A stretch of DNA of 64,000 nt from Paraburkholderia phenoliruptrix (GTDB lineage: Bacteria > Pseudomonadota > Gammaproteobacteria > Burkholderiales > Burkholderiaceae). The DNA is taken from contig NZ_CADIKB010000001.1 in the NCBI RefSeq assembly GCF_902859825.1, positions 434,001 to 498,000 on the forward strand, read 5' to 3'. The notes under the pieces are model-generated. The model was not told the origin of the DNA, made no database searches, and saw nothing but the letters and a program-made list of their open reading frames with translations. The translations under genes were made by a program, and so were the position numbers. Position 1 is the stretch's first letter. Each line of letters begins with the position of its first letter. Shown one piece after another: positions 8,384 through 16,486 of the stretch.

Positions 8384-8403
8384 ATAGGTGTACCATCGTC
8401 TAT
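8384..8403. promoter_or_regulatory. Candidate LysR operator
   Basis: A 20-base element with ATAG and CTAT arms, 34 bases before the LysR ATG and 77 bases before the divergent methyltransferase ATG. The position suits an autoregulated divergent LysR promoter, but the arms are short and the central part is not symmetric. Confidence 0.25.
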
Positions 8404-8437
8404 CGCGAGCGACTATTCATCACAATGTTGACGGGTC

Positions 8438-9376
8438 ATGAAGCAGATCTTCACAGTCAGGCAGGGCGCACTCGATGGCGTTGAGGCGTTCCTGTGCGTT
8501 GCCCGGCATCGCAGTTTTCGCAGGGCGGCCGCGGAACTCGGCGTGACGCCGTCGGCGATCAGCCAGGCGGTGCGTGTGCTGGAAGAGCGCATCGGCGCAG
8601 CGCTCTTCGTCCGCACCACGCGTAGCGTAGGCCTGACCGAGGCTGGCCAACAATTTCTTTCGCGCGCAAAGCCTGCCTTCGAGGAGCTCGTCGCCGCCAG
8701 CGACGCTGCACGCGATCTCGGCCAACGGCCCCGCGGACTGTTGCGTCTTTCAGTGCCGCGTGCGGTGGTGCCACTCCTGCTTGATCCCCTGATTGCATCG
8801 TTCCACGAGGCTTATCCCGAGGTCCAAGTGGAGATCGCCGCAAGCAACCAGCTCATTGATCTCGCGAGCGAAGGGTTCGATGCTGGTATCCGGCTGGGTC
8901 AGTTCGTCGAAGCGGACATGGTCGCGCTCCCGTTGACGCCACCGCTGCGTTTGGTCGTCGTTGGGAGTCCAGCTTACTTCACGGGGCGCAGCCGACCCGA
9001 GCACACGGATGATCTCCGGCAGCATGCCTGTTTGCGATGGCGCAAATCCAGCGGTGCGCTCGCGCCATGGTCGTTCAACAATGACGGCAACGCAGTCGAG
9101 ATCGCCGTAAGCGGCCCTTTCATCGCCCACGATTTTCCCACCATGCTGGGTGCGGCAATGGAAGGTATAGGCCTTGCACAGTTACCCGAGCCGATGGTCG
9201 CCGAAGGGCTGCAAAGCGGAAAACTGATAGAAGTGCTAAAGCCGTTAGCGCCGGTGATACCGGGCGTGTTTCTGTACTATCCAAGCCGCCGGCAGCTAAT
9301 GCCGAAGCTGCGCGCGTTCATCGATCATGTGAAAAGCCGTGAGGCGGTTCACGGCAAAGGCCCGCATAACAAATGA
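8438..9376 (+). CDS. LysR-family transcriptional regulator
   Basis: A 312-residue regulator. The HTH spans about residues 12-70 (VEAFLCVARHRSFRRAAAEL, TPSAISQAVRVLEERIG) followed by the LysR substrate-binding domain (LRLSVPRAVVPLLLDPLIASF onward). It belongs to the large group whose members are divergent from the oxidoreductase or transferase genes they control; here the neighbour is the methyltransferase/membrane-protein operon. The 131-base divergent spacer contains an ATAG-N12-CTAT inverted element at 8384-8403 that could be its operator. Confidence 0.88.
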   Translation: MKQIFTVRQGALDGVEAFLCVARHRSFRRAAAELGVTPSAISQAVRVLEERIGAALFVRTTRSVGLTEAGQQFLSRAKPAFEELVAASDAARDLGQRPRGLLRLSVPRAVVPLLLDPLIASFHEAYPEVQVEIAASNQLIDLASEGFDAGIRLGQFVEADMVALPLTPPLRLVVVGSPAYFTGRSRPEHTDDLRQHACLRWRKSSGALAPWSFNNDGNAVEIAVSGPFIAHDFPTMLGAAMEGIGLAQLPEPMVAEGLQSGKLIEVLKPLAPVIPGVFLYYPSRRQLMPKLRAFIDHVKSREAVHGKGPHNK

Positions 9377-9843
9377 CGGTTGTGCACCATAACGTTCAGG
9401 ACAAACAGGTAAGCCCGGGGCACATCAAAAGTCCATCATCGTCCGGACGCCACGGTCCGTGGAAAAAGCTAGGATAGAAGCTGCGGGTTCCTTGGGCGCC
9501 AGAGAGCATCTACCTGCGCGGACCGATATGAAATCGCGCGCAGCGCCAGCGCAAGGAATCAAGGAATTCACGAGTTACGGGGCCGACCAATCAAGCAACG
9601 TCCGTCTCCTTGCCAAGCCCTTCGAAAAATGGCTCCGCGATCTCCGCGTACAGCGCAAGCGTCAAGGCATTGACGGGCGACCGGTCGAGCGTGACGACCG
9701 CCTGTCGCCGTCACTGCGCAACGCCCGGTTGGTTTCTGCGAGGTGCGCTACAGACTCCAGAATCGTGGCTAACGCAGAGTCTCCGATAAGTTCAAGATGT
9801 CTGTCGTTGCCTGATTCGTTGACGTCGAGTGAGGCGCTGACGT
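9377..9843. other. Intergenic region holding gene remnants
   Basis: No intact gene. The minus strand carries a crotonase-like fragment at 9591-9713. A minus-strand open frame above it, to about 9898, is not recognised. The plus-strand open frame over the same stretch (9459-9962) appears to be a shadow. The region seems to be degraded former coding sequence. Confidence 0.55.
9591..9713 (-). pseudogene. Enoyl-CoA hydratase/isomerase (crotonase) N-terminal remnant
   Basis: Between two in-frame stops (TGA at 9713-9711 and at 9593-9591) the minus strand encodes 39 residues. They include AVVTLDRSPVNALTLALYAE followed by IAEPFFEGLGKETDVA. This is the classic crotonase start (VAVVTLxRPPVNAL, helix, then the segment before VLTG). 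Nothing recognisable of the oxyanion-hole region follows, so the gene is truncated on both sides. The identification rests on motif recall only. Confidence 0.6.
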
Positions 9844-10605
9844 TTAGCACCGTCCCAGCGCGTCTCGCCCATGTGCGGCACCTGGACGATCCGACCATCG
9901 ATACAACGCGACAACCACAAGTCCCACCACTGCCAGAGCCACGCCGGCGTACACCGTCGTAAGGGCGCTCACACCGGAGATGGTCAGTCCGCCGAGGAAG
10001 GACCCGCCAGAAATGCCGAGGTTAAACGCGGCGACGTTGAGCCCTGCCGCCGTACCGACCGCCTCGGGCGCCACGCGTCGAGCTACGAGCACGACAGTCG
10101 CCTCGCCCATGGCAGCCACTACCAGGAACGGCAGCCGCCAGTTCATCAGATCGCCAAGCCATGTCCCGCCGGGGACGCCGGTCACCATCGCGACCGTCAG
10201 GCCGCTTACCATGATCGCCACGGCCCTGCCTGACTTTTGCGTCGGCACGAGTGCCATGGCAACGGTTGTCCCGAGGCCGAAGAATACGCCGTGTGCGACC
10301 GCCATGACGATCCGGATCGTGAGCAGCGCCGCGAAGGCTGTCGAAAGTCCCGCCCCCAGATTGCACAGCGTGAAGAAGCTCATCAGCGCTAGCAGCAATG
10401 CGCGGCGCGGCAAGCGCGCGGTCAAGGCTGACACTACAGGCGTGCCGACCGTAATGGCCAGCGCGTAGAAACTCACCAGCAAACCGGCCGTCGACACGGA
10501 GATGCCGAATGCTCTTCCAATGTCAGGCAACAAGCCGACGATGACGAATTCTGTCGTTCCTATTGCGAACGCGGCGCACGCGAGAGAAAACAGTGCTGCG
10601 CGCAT
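9844..10605 (-). pseudogene. MFS transporter (DHA1, AraJ/YdhP-like) with large in-frame internal deletion
   Basis: The frame from ATG 10605 (AGGAG upstream) encodes 253 residues. The N-terminal half is normal: AFAIGTTEFVIVGLLPDIGR, the MFS motif A region around LTARLPRRALLL, and TM4-6 with GVPGGTWLGDLMNWRLPF. After FLVVAAMG the sequence jumps to VAPEAVGTAAGLNVAAFNLGISGG, which in intact homologues (about 390-400 residues) belongs to TM10-11. About 130-140 residues are missing although the frame stays open, so a short 8-TM product could still be made. It is unlikely to transport. It lies 104 bases downstream of an SDR gene on the same strand, probably in one operon. Confidence 0.75.
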
Positions 10606-10709
10606 GATGAGCTCCTCGATAAAATCATTCCGGTTGCTTCGCCGTGATTGGCGCGGACGAATCAGAGCCCCTCTCGCCCGCCCGCGCTCAGCCACGACAA
10701 CACCGCCTT

Positions 10710-11441
10710 TCAGAAGTCCTGAACGGTGGGACGAATCACGATTTCATTGACGTCGACAGACCTGGGCTGCTCGATTGCGTAAGCGATGGCTTGCGCGATG
10801 GCGTCGGCGGGAATAGCCATCTTGTAGAAGTCGACGACAAAATTGCGGCTGTCGTCATGGCCCGAACCGAACTTCAGCTCCGTGTCAATTGCGCCCGGTG
10901 AAATGACGGTCGTGCGAATGTTGCCGCCCACTTCGTGCCGCAGACCTTCGGAGATCGCGCGCACCGCGAACTTCGTTCCCGAATACACCGTGCCTCCAGG
11001 GCTGAAGACCTTCAGACCCACGACGGACGCGATGTTGACGAAGTGACCCGACTGCTGCTTTTCGAATACCGGCAACGCCGCGGCGACACCGTACAAGAGG
11101 CCCTTGACGTTGATGTCGATCATCCGGTCCCATTCGTCGGTCTTGCGCAGTGACAGCGGCGCGATTGCCATCAGACCAGCATTGTTCACCATGACGTCGA
11201 GGCGCCCATGTTGCGACACGACGTCGCTGATCAGGCGGTTGACCTGCTCCTGGTCTGTCACGTCGACCTGATGGACCGATACTCGCCCGCCTTTCGCGAG
11301 GATTTCCGCGGCGACGCGTTGCAACTTGTCGAGGCGGCGAGCGGCCAGAGCGACGGTCGCGCCCGTCGACGCAAGACGTTTCGCGGTGGCTTCACCAATT
11401 CCGCTCGAAGCACCCGTAATGACGACGACTTTGTTTGCCAT
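10710..11441 (-). CDS. Short-chain dehydrogenase/reductase
   Basis: A 243-residue classical SDR. The cofactor motif is TGASSGIG (about residues 8-15), followed by NNAG, a catalytic Ser in NIASVVG, and YSGTK (Tyr/Lys). It resembles the YdfG-like NADP-dependent SDRs that Burkholderia carries divergent from LysR genes. ATG at 11441 has GGAGAG upstream; the longer open frame beyond it is spurious. The divergent LysR gene at 11563 and the element at 11501-11533 suggest direct control. The substrate is unknown. Confidence 0.88.
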   Translation of the reverse strand: MANKVVVITGASSGIGEATAKRLASTGATVALAARRLDKLQRVAAEILAKGGRVSVHQVDVTDQEQVNRLISDVVSQHGRLDVMVNNAGLMAIAPLSLRKTDEWDRMIDINVKGLLYGVAAALPVFEKQQSGHFVNIASVVGLKVFSPGGTVYSGTKFAVRAISEGLRHEVGGNIRTTVISPGAIDTELKFGSGHDDSRNFVVDFYKMAIPADAIAQAIAYAIEQPRSVDVNEIVIRPTVQDF

Positions 11442-11500
11442 GATTTCTCTCCAAAAAGTTGAACTGTGTGAAGAGAAGTGTCGTCCCGATGAGCATTTTT

Positions 11501-11533
11501 GATTAGACTGGAATGTCTGGAATGTCTTTTCCA
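11501..11533. promoter_or_regulatory. LysR-type operator/promoter element, copy 1
   Basis: A 33-base element starting GATTAGAC and ending CTTTTCCA lies in the divergent SDR-LysR spacer, 60 bases from the SDR ATG. It has AGAC/GTCT and TGGAA/TTCCA inverted arms. A second copy at 13998-14030 matches at 28 of 33 positions, at a similar distance from another SDR gene, which supports function. Confidence 0.6.
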
Positions 11534-11562
11534 CTCCTGCAAAAATCGTTAACGAGCCGCAC

Positions 11563-12474
11563 ATGACCCAACTAGCCGACCTGAACGACATTGCCGTCTT
11601 TGTGCGTGTAGCGCAGTTCGAGAGCTTCAGCCGGGCCGCGCGTGCGCTCGGCATGCCTGTCTCGACCGTCAGCCGCAAGGTGAGCGCGCTCGAGGAACGG
11701 CTCGGCGTAACGCTGTTGCAGCGCACGACGCGCAAGCTCAGTCTGACGTCGCAGGGTCGGGCCTACTTCGATCAATGCGGTGAGCCGCTGAGTCACCTGT
11801 ACGACGCGGAGCGTGTCATCACCCAGACGCAGAAGCAGCCGGAGGGCGTGCTACGCATCTCCGGTCCTGTGATGCTCGAACAGGAGCCGTTCTATGCCTT
11901 CCTGTCGGCATTTCTGAAAGACTATCCGCAGATCCAGGTAGATCTGTATTTCACGAACGCGTTCCTCGACCTGATCGCCGAAAACGTCGACGTTGCGATT
12001 CGTTTTGGTGAATTGCAGGATTCGAGCCTCGTCGCGCAGCGCGTGGGAAGGAGCGTGCGGCAGCTCGTGGTGTCGGCCGACTATGCGCGCGAGCACACGC
12101 TTCCCTCGCGGCCCGACGAGCTGAGCCAGCATCCCTGCGTGCTGATCAACGCCCGCAACAACGAGACGGAATGGCAACTGGTCAGCGGCCGTAAAGCGGC
12201 CAGGGTACACGTGAGCGGCCCTGTCGCTGCCCGCGACTTTCACGTCGTCAATGCATTCGCACTTCGCGGGCACGGCATCGCGCTGCTTCCGTCGAGCTAT
12301 TGCAATCCGCATATCGCGAGCGGAGAGCTCGTCCGTGTGCTGCCCGAGTGGTCGTCACCCGAGATATTCGTGCATGCCGTTTATCCGACGCGGCGCTTCA
12401 TGCCGTCGAAGTTGAAGGCGTTTCTCGATGCGCTGAAAGCGTGGGAGGGACCGCTTTGGCTTCCGCTGCGCTGA
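11563..12474 (+). CDS. LysR-family transcriptional regulator
   Basis: A 303-residue LysR regulator. The HTH is at about residues 8-66 (DIAVFVRVAQFESFSRAARA, VSTVSRKVSALEERLG), followed by a typical effector domain (LRISGPVMLEQEPFYAFLSA, VDVAIRFGEL). It is of the CrgA/AaeR-like subgroup often found divergent from oxidoreductases. It probably regulates the divergent SDR gene through the element at 11501-11533, and may also act on the second copy of that element near 14 kb, which has no LysR gene of its own. Confidence 0.9.
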   Translation: MTQLADLNDIAVFVRVAQFESFSRAARALGMPVSTVSRKVSALEERLGVTLLQRTTRKLSLTSQGRAYFDQCGEPLSHLYDAERVITQTQKQPEGVLRISGPVMLEQEPFYAFLSAFLKDYPQIQVDLYFTNAFLDLIAENVDVAIRFGELQDSSLVAQRVGRSVRQLVVSADYAREHTLPSRPDELSQHPCVLINARNNETEWQLVSGRKAARVHVSGPVAARDFHVVNAFALRGHGIALLPSSYCNPHIASGELVRVLPEWSSPEIFVHAVYPTRRFMPSKLKAFLDALKAWEGPLWLPLR

Positions 12475-12484
12475 AGCCAAAGCG
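12452..12484. terminator. Hairpin terminator overlapping LysR stop codon
   Basis: A perfect 12-bp stem, CGCTTTGGCTTC (12452-12463) with GAAGCCAAAGCG (12473-12484), closes a 9-base loop. It includes the last codons and the TGA of the LysR gene and lies between convergent units. No T tract follows, so its efficiency is uncertain. Confidence 0.55.
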
Positions 12485-12492
12485 ATCTGGTA

Positions 12493-12964
12493 CTAACGCC
12501 AGCCAAGCGCAGGAGCAACGTGCGTAAGGATCGATTCGATCACGTGGGCGCAGTACTCCACGCCGAGCTGATTCGGCACGGTCAACAGTAGCGTGTCGGC
12601 TTCCGCAATGGCCTCGTCGGTTGCGAGTTGCGTGACGAGCACGTCCGGCTCTGCCGCATAACGGCGGCCGAAGATCGTCCTGATGTTGCCGTCCAGCAGT
12701 CCGATCGTGTCGTCGCTGTTCGCGTCGCGTCCAAAGTACATACGGTCGCGATCGTTCATCAACGCGAAGATGCGGCGACTGACCGACACGCGCGGCACGC
12801 GCGCGTGACCTGCCTCCTTCCACGCCTGCCGGTATGTGCGAATCTGCTCCGCCTGCTGGACATGAAGGGGGCGTGGATTGCAGCAGGACATCGGATGCCG
12901 AACGCGCAAGCGAATGCGACGAAGCAGACCAGTGGCCAAACGATAGAAAACCGATTTTTTTCAT
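12493..12964 (-). pseudogene. Luciferase-like (LLM class) flavin-dependent monooxygenase, internally deleted and frameshifted
   Basis: Two minus-strand frames carry the ends of one LLM oxidoreductase. From ATG 12964, MKKIGFLSFGHWSASSHSLA followed by RSASDVLLQS is the family N-terminus. From about 12880 another frame gives PLHVQQAEQIRTYRQAWKEA, SRRIFALMNDRDR and TVPNQLGVEYCAHVIESILT, ending at 12493, which is the family C-terminus. Intact members are about 340 residues; about 165-170 remain. The middle, including the flavin-binding barrel strands, is lost. The junction lies around 12875-12885. Confidence 0.85.
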
Positions 12965-13014
12965 GTCAGTGTCGCGCGCAAGCCTGAAAGGCGATGAGCG
13001 TATGTTGCCCGAGT

Positions 13015-13060
13015 CGGGCAGACGCCGCTTGAACGTGCGCCGTCTGCCCGTTCCTTCTTC
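13015..13060. terminator. Strong hairpin terminator downstream of SDR gene
   Basis: CGGGCAGACG (13015-13024) pairs perfectly with CGTCTGCCCG (13041-13050), with an extra inner CGC/GCG pairing, followed by TTCCTTCTTC on the plus strand. It separates the LLM remnant from the SDR gene that ends at 13066. Confidence 0.65.
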
Positions 13061-13065
13061 GCGGA

Positions 13066-13923
13066 TCAGGAGGGGAAATCAGTGGACGCGGCAAGCGCCT
13101 TCCAGGTTTCCGTTTCGGCAGTCACGTACGCGTTTTTTTCCGCGAGCGCCTTGAGCGTGTCCGTGCCGAGCGGCAAACGTAGCGGCGGCGTCTGTGCATC
13201 GACGAGCCTGACCATCGCGGTTGCCAGTTTTGCGGGGTCGCCTGGCTGATTATGATTGATCTCGCCTGCGAGGTGCCGCAGTTTGCCCGACGTGTCTTCA
13301 TAGTCGCCGATGATCGTCTTGCCGACGACTAGCGACGACGCATCCAGAAAGTCAGTGCGAAAGAATCCGGGTTCGATCATCGTTGCATGAATGCCGAGCG
13401 GCTTGAGTTCGGCATGCAGTGCTTCGGTGATGCCTTCCACAGCGAATTTGGTCGAGCTATAGACGCCGACGCCTGCCGCCGCCTGATAACCGACGATAGA
13501 CGACGTGTTGATCACATGACCCGAACGCTGCTTGCGCATCACCGGCAGCACGGCACGTGTGACGTTGAGCAAGCCAAATACGTTTGTCTCATAGATGCGC
13601 CGAACCTCGGCATCGCCCGATTCCTCGATGGCCGCGAGCAAACCGAAGCCCGCATTGTTCACCAGCACATCGATGCGGCCGAACCTGTCGATCGCGGCTT
13701 CGACGGCCACCTTCGCCTGTGCCTCGTTTGTCACGTCGAGTGACACAGTGAGCAAAGCGGGCGACTCTCCTAAGCGCTCGGTGATCGTGGCAGCGTTGCG
13801 GCCGGTGGCGACCACAGCGTTGCCGTCGTCAAGAGCGGCTTGCGCAATCAGTGCGCCCAGACCGCGCGAGGCGCCGGTGATGAACCACACGCGTTTGAAC
13901 TGCTGGTTTGTGACGTTGTTCAT
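13066..13923 (-). CDS. Short-chain dehydrogenase/reductase (YusZ/retinol-DH-like)
   Basis: A 285-residue classical SDR: TGASRGLG cofactor loop, LVNNAGFG, catalytic Ser in INTSSIVGY and YSSTK. The C-terminal extension with NQPGDPAKLATAMVRLVD and LPLGTDTLKAL places it in the group of 280-residue SDRs that modify unknown carbonyl compounds. ATG 13923 has GGAGA upstream. The promoter region carries a copy of the 33-base LysR-type element, but the divergent LysR gene expected there is missing. Confidence 0.88.
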   Translation of the reverse strand: MNNVTNQQFKRVWFITGASRGLGALIAQAALDDGNAVVATGRNAATITERLGESPALLTVSLDVTNEAQAKVAVEAAIDRFGRIDVLVNNAGFGLLAAIEESGDAEVRRIYETNVFGLLNVTRAVLPVMRKQRSGHVINTSSIVGYQAAAGVGVYSSTKFAVEGITEALHAELKPLGIHATMIEPGFFRTDFLDASSLVVGKTIIGDYEDTSGKLRHLAGEINHNQPGDPAKLATAMVRLVDAQTPPLRLPLGTDTLKALAEKNAYVTAETETWKALAASTDFPS

Positions 13924-13997
13924 GGCACTTCTCCTTGGTTCATGATGAATGTGAAACCAACTGCATGGAGAGTAGTGTCGGCGTGACAGGGATGTCT

Positions 13998-14030
13998 GAT
14001 TAGACGGGTATGGATGGAATGACTTTTCCA
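13998..14030. promoter_or_regulatory. LysR-type operator/promoter element, copy 2
   Basis: Same 33-base element as at 11501-11533 (28 of 33 identical, beginning GATTAGAC and ending CTTTTCCA). It lies 75 bases upstream of the SDR ATG at 13923, with TGGAA/TTCCA inverted arms. Confidence 0.6.
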
Positions 14031-14265
14031 TCTGCGGAAAAGTCTCGACAGTGAACGCAGAGTGCGCAGTGCTGGGGGGCGATTGACTGAGGGCTTACGA
14101 GCGGCCGCTGTTCGACCCTGAGTCGCCTTTCGAACGCCCGACAGCGCGACGGCTGCTTCAGGGGCGCACACTGTCGTCTGTTGTATGGCAATGCCTCGAA
14201 GGACCGGGCGAATGGTCTAAACTGCAGAATCGACGGATAGGGCACTCACGCCCGGCTATCCTGCC
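14031..14265. other. Spacer upstream of MoaD-like gene; expected LysR gene absent
   Basis: 235 bases with no recognisable coding sequence. Together with the SDR promoter it makes a 342-base gap. By analogy with the 11.4-12.5 kb locus a LysR gene would be expected here on the plus strand, but no HTH motif can be found in any frame. Confidence 0.45.
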
Positions 14266-14535
14266 ATGGTGCGCATCTTCTTCGCTGCTTCGATTCAACG
14301 GCATATCGCAACGCCCGAGCGAGAGATCGACGCGCGCACGCTCGGCGAAGCACTGGAAGCCGTCTTCGCCGCCCAGCCTCGACTGCGCGGCTATATCCTT
14401 GACGACCAGGGATCGCTGCGAAAGCATCTCGCCGTGTTTGTCGACGGTCGGCCGGTGCGCGACCGGCGACATCTGTCCGATGCACTCGGCGAGGAAAGCC
14501 GGGTTCACGTCATACAGGCGTTGTCAGGCGGATAA
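14266..14535 (+). CDS. MoaD/ThiS-family ubiquitin-like small protein
   Basis: An 89-residue beta-grasp protein: VRIFFAASIQRH as the first strand, TLGEALEAVFAAQPRLRGYI as the helix, LAVFVDGRPV as the middle strands and VHVIQALSGG at the end. The free C-terminal Gly-Gly is what MoaD and ThiS need for adenylation and thiocarboxylation by an E1-like enzyme. No MoeB/ThiF, MoaE or ThiG gene is nearby. Only 35 bases separate it from the downstream propeller gene, so the two form an operon. A role in molybdopterin synthesis is unlikely from context; sulfur transfer or protein conjugation is possible. Confidence 0.75.
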   Translation: MVRIFFAASIQRHIATPEREIDARTLGEALEAVFAAQPRLRGYILDDQGSLRKHLAVFVDGRPVRDRRHLSDALGEESRVHVIQALSGG

Positions 14536-14570
14536 GAAGGTTCCACTTTTACCTCAGGGAGACACCCGAC

Positions 14571-15719
14571 ATGAGCGATCGATTGCTTGTCGGCACCCGC
14601 AAGGGATTGTTCGTTCTGCAAGGCGACGGCGAGGGCGGCTGGACGCTCGGCGAGCCGCATTTCGTCGGTGAGCCAGTGAGCATGGTGCTGCCTGATCCCC
14701 GCGACGGTTCCCTGTATGCCGCGCTCAATCTCGGCCACTTCGGCGTGAAGCTGCATCGGCGGCGTGCGGGCATGAAGGAGTGGGAAGAGTGCGCGGTCCC
14801 CGTCTACCCGCCGCAGCCTGCCGATGAGACGCATACCGGTGACGGCGTGTGCACGAGCCCGGACCATGCAAGTGCGACCGTGCCCTGTCCGCCGGGCCCT
14901 GCCTGGACGCTCCAACAGATCTGGTCGTTGGAAACCGGCGGCCCAAACGAGCCGGGGGTCCTGTGGGCTGGCACAATTCCCGGCGGGCTCTTCCGCTCGG
15001 ACGATGGCGGCGACACATGGGTGCTCAACCGTTCGCTGTGGGATCGCCCCGAGCGCAGAGAATGGTTCGGGGGCGGCTACGACGCGCCTGGCATCCATTC
15101 CGTGATGGTTGATCCGCGCGACAGCCGGCACGTGACGATCGGCGTGTCGTGCGGCGGCGTCTGGCAAACCATCGACGGCGGCGCGAGCTGGCGCGTAAGT
15201 GCAGAAGGCATGGAGGCCGACTACTTGCCTCCGGAGCGGCGCGGCGATGCCAACGCGCAAGACCCACACCGCGTCGTGCAGTGCGCCGCCAACCCGGAGG
15301 TGCTGTGGACGCAGCATCACTGCGCGATATTCCGCTCCACTGACGGCGCGGCGCACTGGCAGCGGATCGAAGCCCAGCCATCGAGCTTCGGCTTCGCGGT
15401 TGCCGTGCATCCGCACGAGCCGGATACCGCGTGGTTCGTGCCTGCCGTGAAGGATCAGTGCCGGATCCCGGTGGACGGCCAGTTCGTCGTCACACGCACA
15501 CGCGACGGCGGCCGCACGTTTGAGCGTTTCTCGAACGGGTTGCCGCCTGCACCGGCGTATGACCTCGTGTATCGGCACGGGCTCGCTGTAGATGACTCCG
15601 GCACGCGCCTCGCGATGGCCTCGACTACCGGCGCGCTATGGACGTCCGACGACGGCGGTGAAAGCTGGCATCTGATTTCGGCGCATTTGCCGCCAGCTTA
15701 TTGCGTCAGGTTCGGATGA
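14571..15719 (+). CDS. Asp-box (BNR/sialidase-like) beta-propeller protein
   Basis: A 382-residue protein with repeated Asp-box motifs: RSDDGGDTW (about 144-152), TIDGGASW, RSTDGAAHW, TRDGGRTF and TSDDGGESW near the end. This is the signature of a six-bladed sialidase/VPS10-type propeller. There is no signal peptide (it starts MSDRLLVGTRKGLFVL), so it is probably cytoplasmic, unlike true sialidases. GGAG precedes the ATG. It is co-transcribed with the MoaD/ThiS-like gene, a pairing I recall from other proteobacterial genomes but with no described function. Sialidase catalytic residues were not identified. Confidence 0.8.
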   Translation: MSDRLLVGTRKGLFVLQGDGEGGWTLGEPHFVGEPVSMVLPDPRDGSLYAALNLGHFGVKLHRRRAGMKEWEECAVPVYPPQPADETHTGDGVCTSPDHASATVPCPPGPAWTLQQIWSLETGGPNEPGVLWAGTIPGGLFRSDDGGDTWVLNRSLWDRPERREWFGGGYDAPGIHSVMVDPRDSRHVTIGVSCGGVWQTIDGGASWRVSAEGMEADYLPPERRGDANAQDPHRVVQCAANPEVLWTQHHCAIFRSTDGAAHWQRIEAQPSSFGFAVAVHPHEPDTAWFVPAVKDQCRIPVDGQFVVTRTRDGGRTFERFSNGLPPAPAYDLVYRHGLAVDDSGTRLAMASTTGALWTSDDGGESWHLISAHLPPAYCVRFG

Positions 15720-15728
15720 GTCGCAACC

Positions 15729-16486
15729 TTGATGGCAAAGGCTGCGCTTGCACGCACTGCGGCTCTAGCCGTGGTTCTAGCCGTGGTAAGTCTTCGCCGG
15801 GAAAGATTCGATACTCGCGGTGATAGGTCCGTACTCGCGGCCAGCATATTCATTACCGGGTTACTTGATCGCCGGGCGGATTTCCGCGGTCAGGCTTATC
15901 GCTGCACGCTCAACGTGGGAAGCCAGGGGCCCGTTCAACTGCTCGGCGTGACGGCCGCCAACACGTCGCTCGCTCCGGATGCGGGCGGTGGCACGGTGAG
16001 CATCACGCATACCGTGTTGCAGGACGCATTCGTCCAGATCAACGACGCCGCACCGTTTTCGATGACCTTCAGCCAGGCCACGCACCTGAACGTCACGCCC
16101 ATTGTCCGCAATGGCGTGACGACTTATCAGGCCGGCACGAACGGCTACCCGCGCCTGAGCAGGTCGGCAACCGTGAAGGGCAATACGTTTGTCGACTCGG
16201 CGGCCTTCGCTTTCGATCCGTCGGTCTTCGTGCAGAACAACCTGTTCATCAACATGGTCGATGCGCTCGTGCTGATCGACGCGTTCCCGGCCAACGGACA
16301 GGCGCCCACCGGCATCGCGCAACGCAACTCGTTTCTCTTCAAAGGATTCACCGAATGTGAATCGCATCGTGATCGAGTCACACGGCACTTATGACGCGTC
16401 GACGGTTCATTCGCTACGCGCCGCCGCTGCAGAGTGCCGATCCCGCCACACCGGCGGACCCGCAGAGCGTGACGCCGAATATGTAA
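15729..16486 (+). pseudogene. Right-handed beta-helix (pectate-lyase-like) protein remnant
   Basis: The frame from ATG 15732 has a hydrophobic leader with a tandem CTAGCCGTGGT repeat, then parallel-beta-helix-like text (GPVQLLGVTAANTSLAPDAG, TVKGNTFVDSAAFAFDPSVF, VQNNLFINMVDALVLID). The frame closes at 16394. A second frame carries on with NRIVIESHGTYDASTVHS and a third ends YAPPLQSADPATPADPQSVT-PNM at 16486, so at least two frameshifts near 16350 and 16410 broke the gene. The normal N-terminal part also seems to be missing, since the leader joins abruptly to the repeats. The substrate is unknown. Confidence 0.55.

Noticed and set aside
9459..9962. 167-codon plus-strand frame containing VRLLAKPFEKWLRDL, reminiscent of a response-regulator end
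   Set aside because: The opposite strand carries a better crotonase match at the same place, so the resemblance is probably chance.
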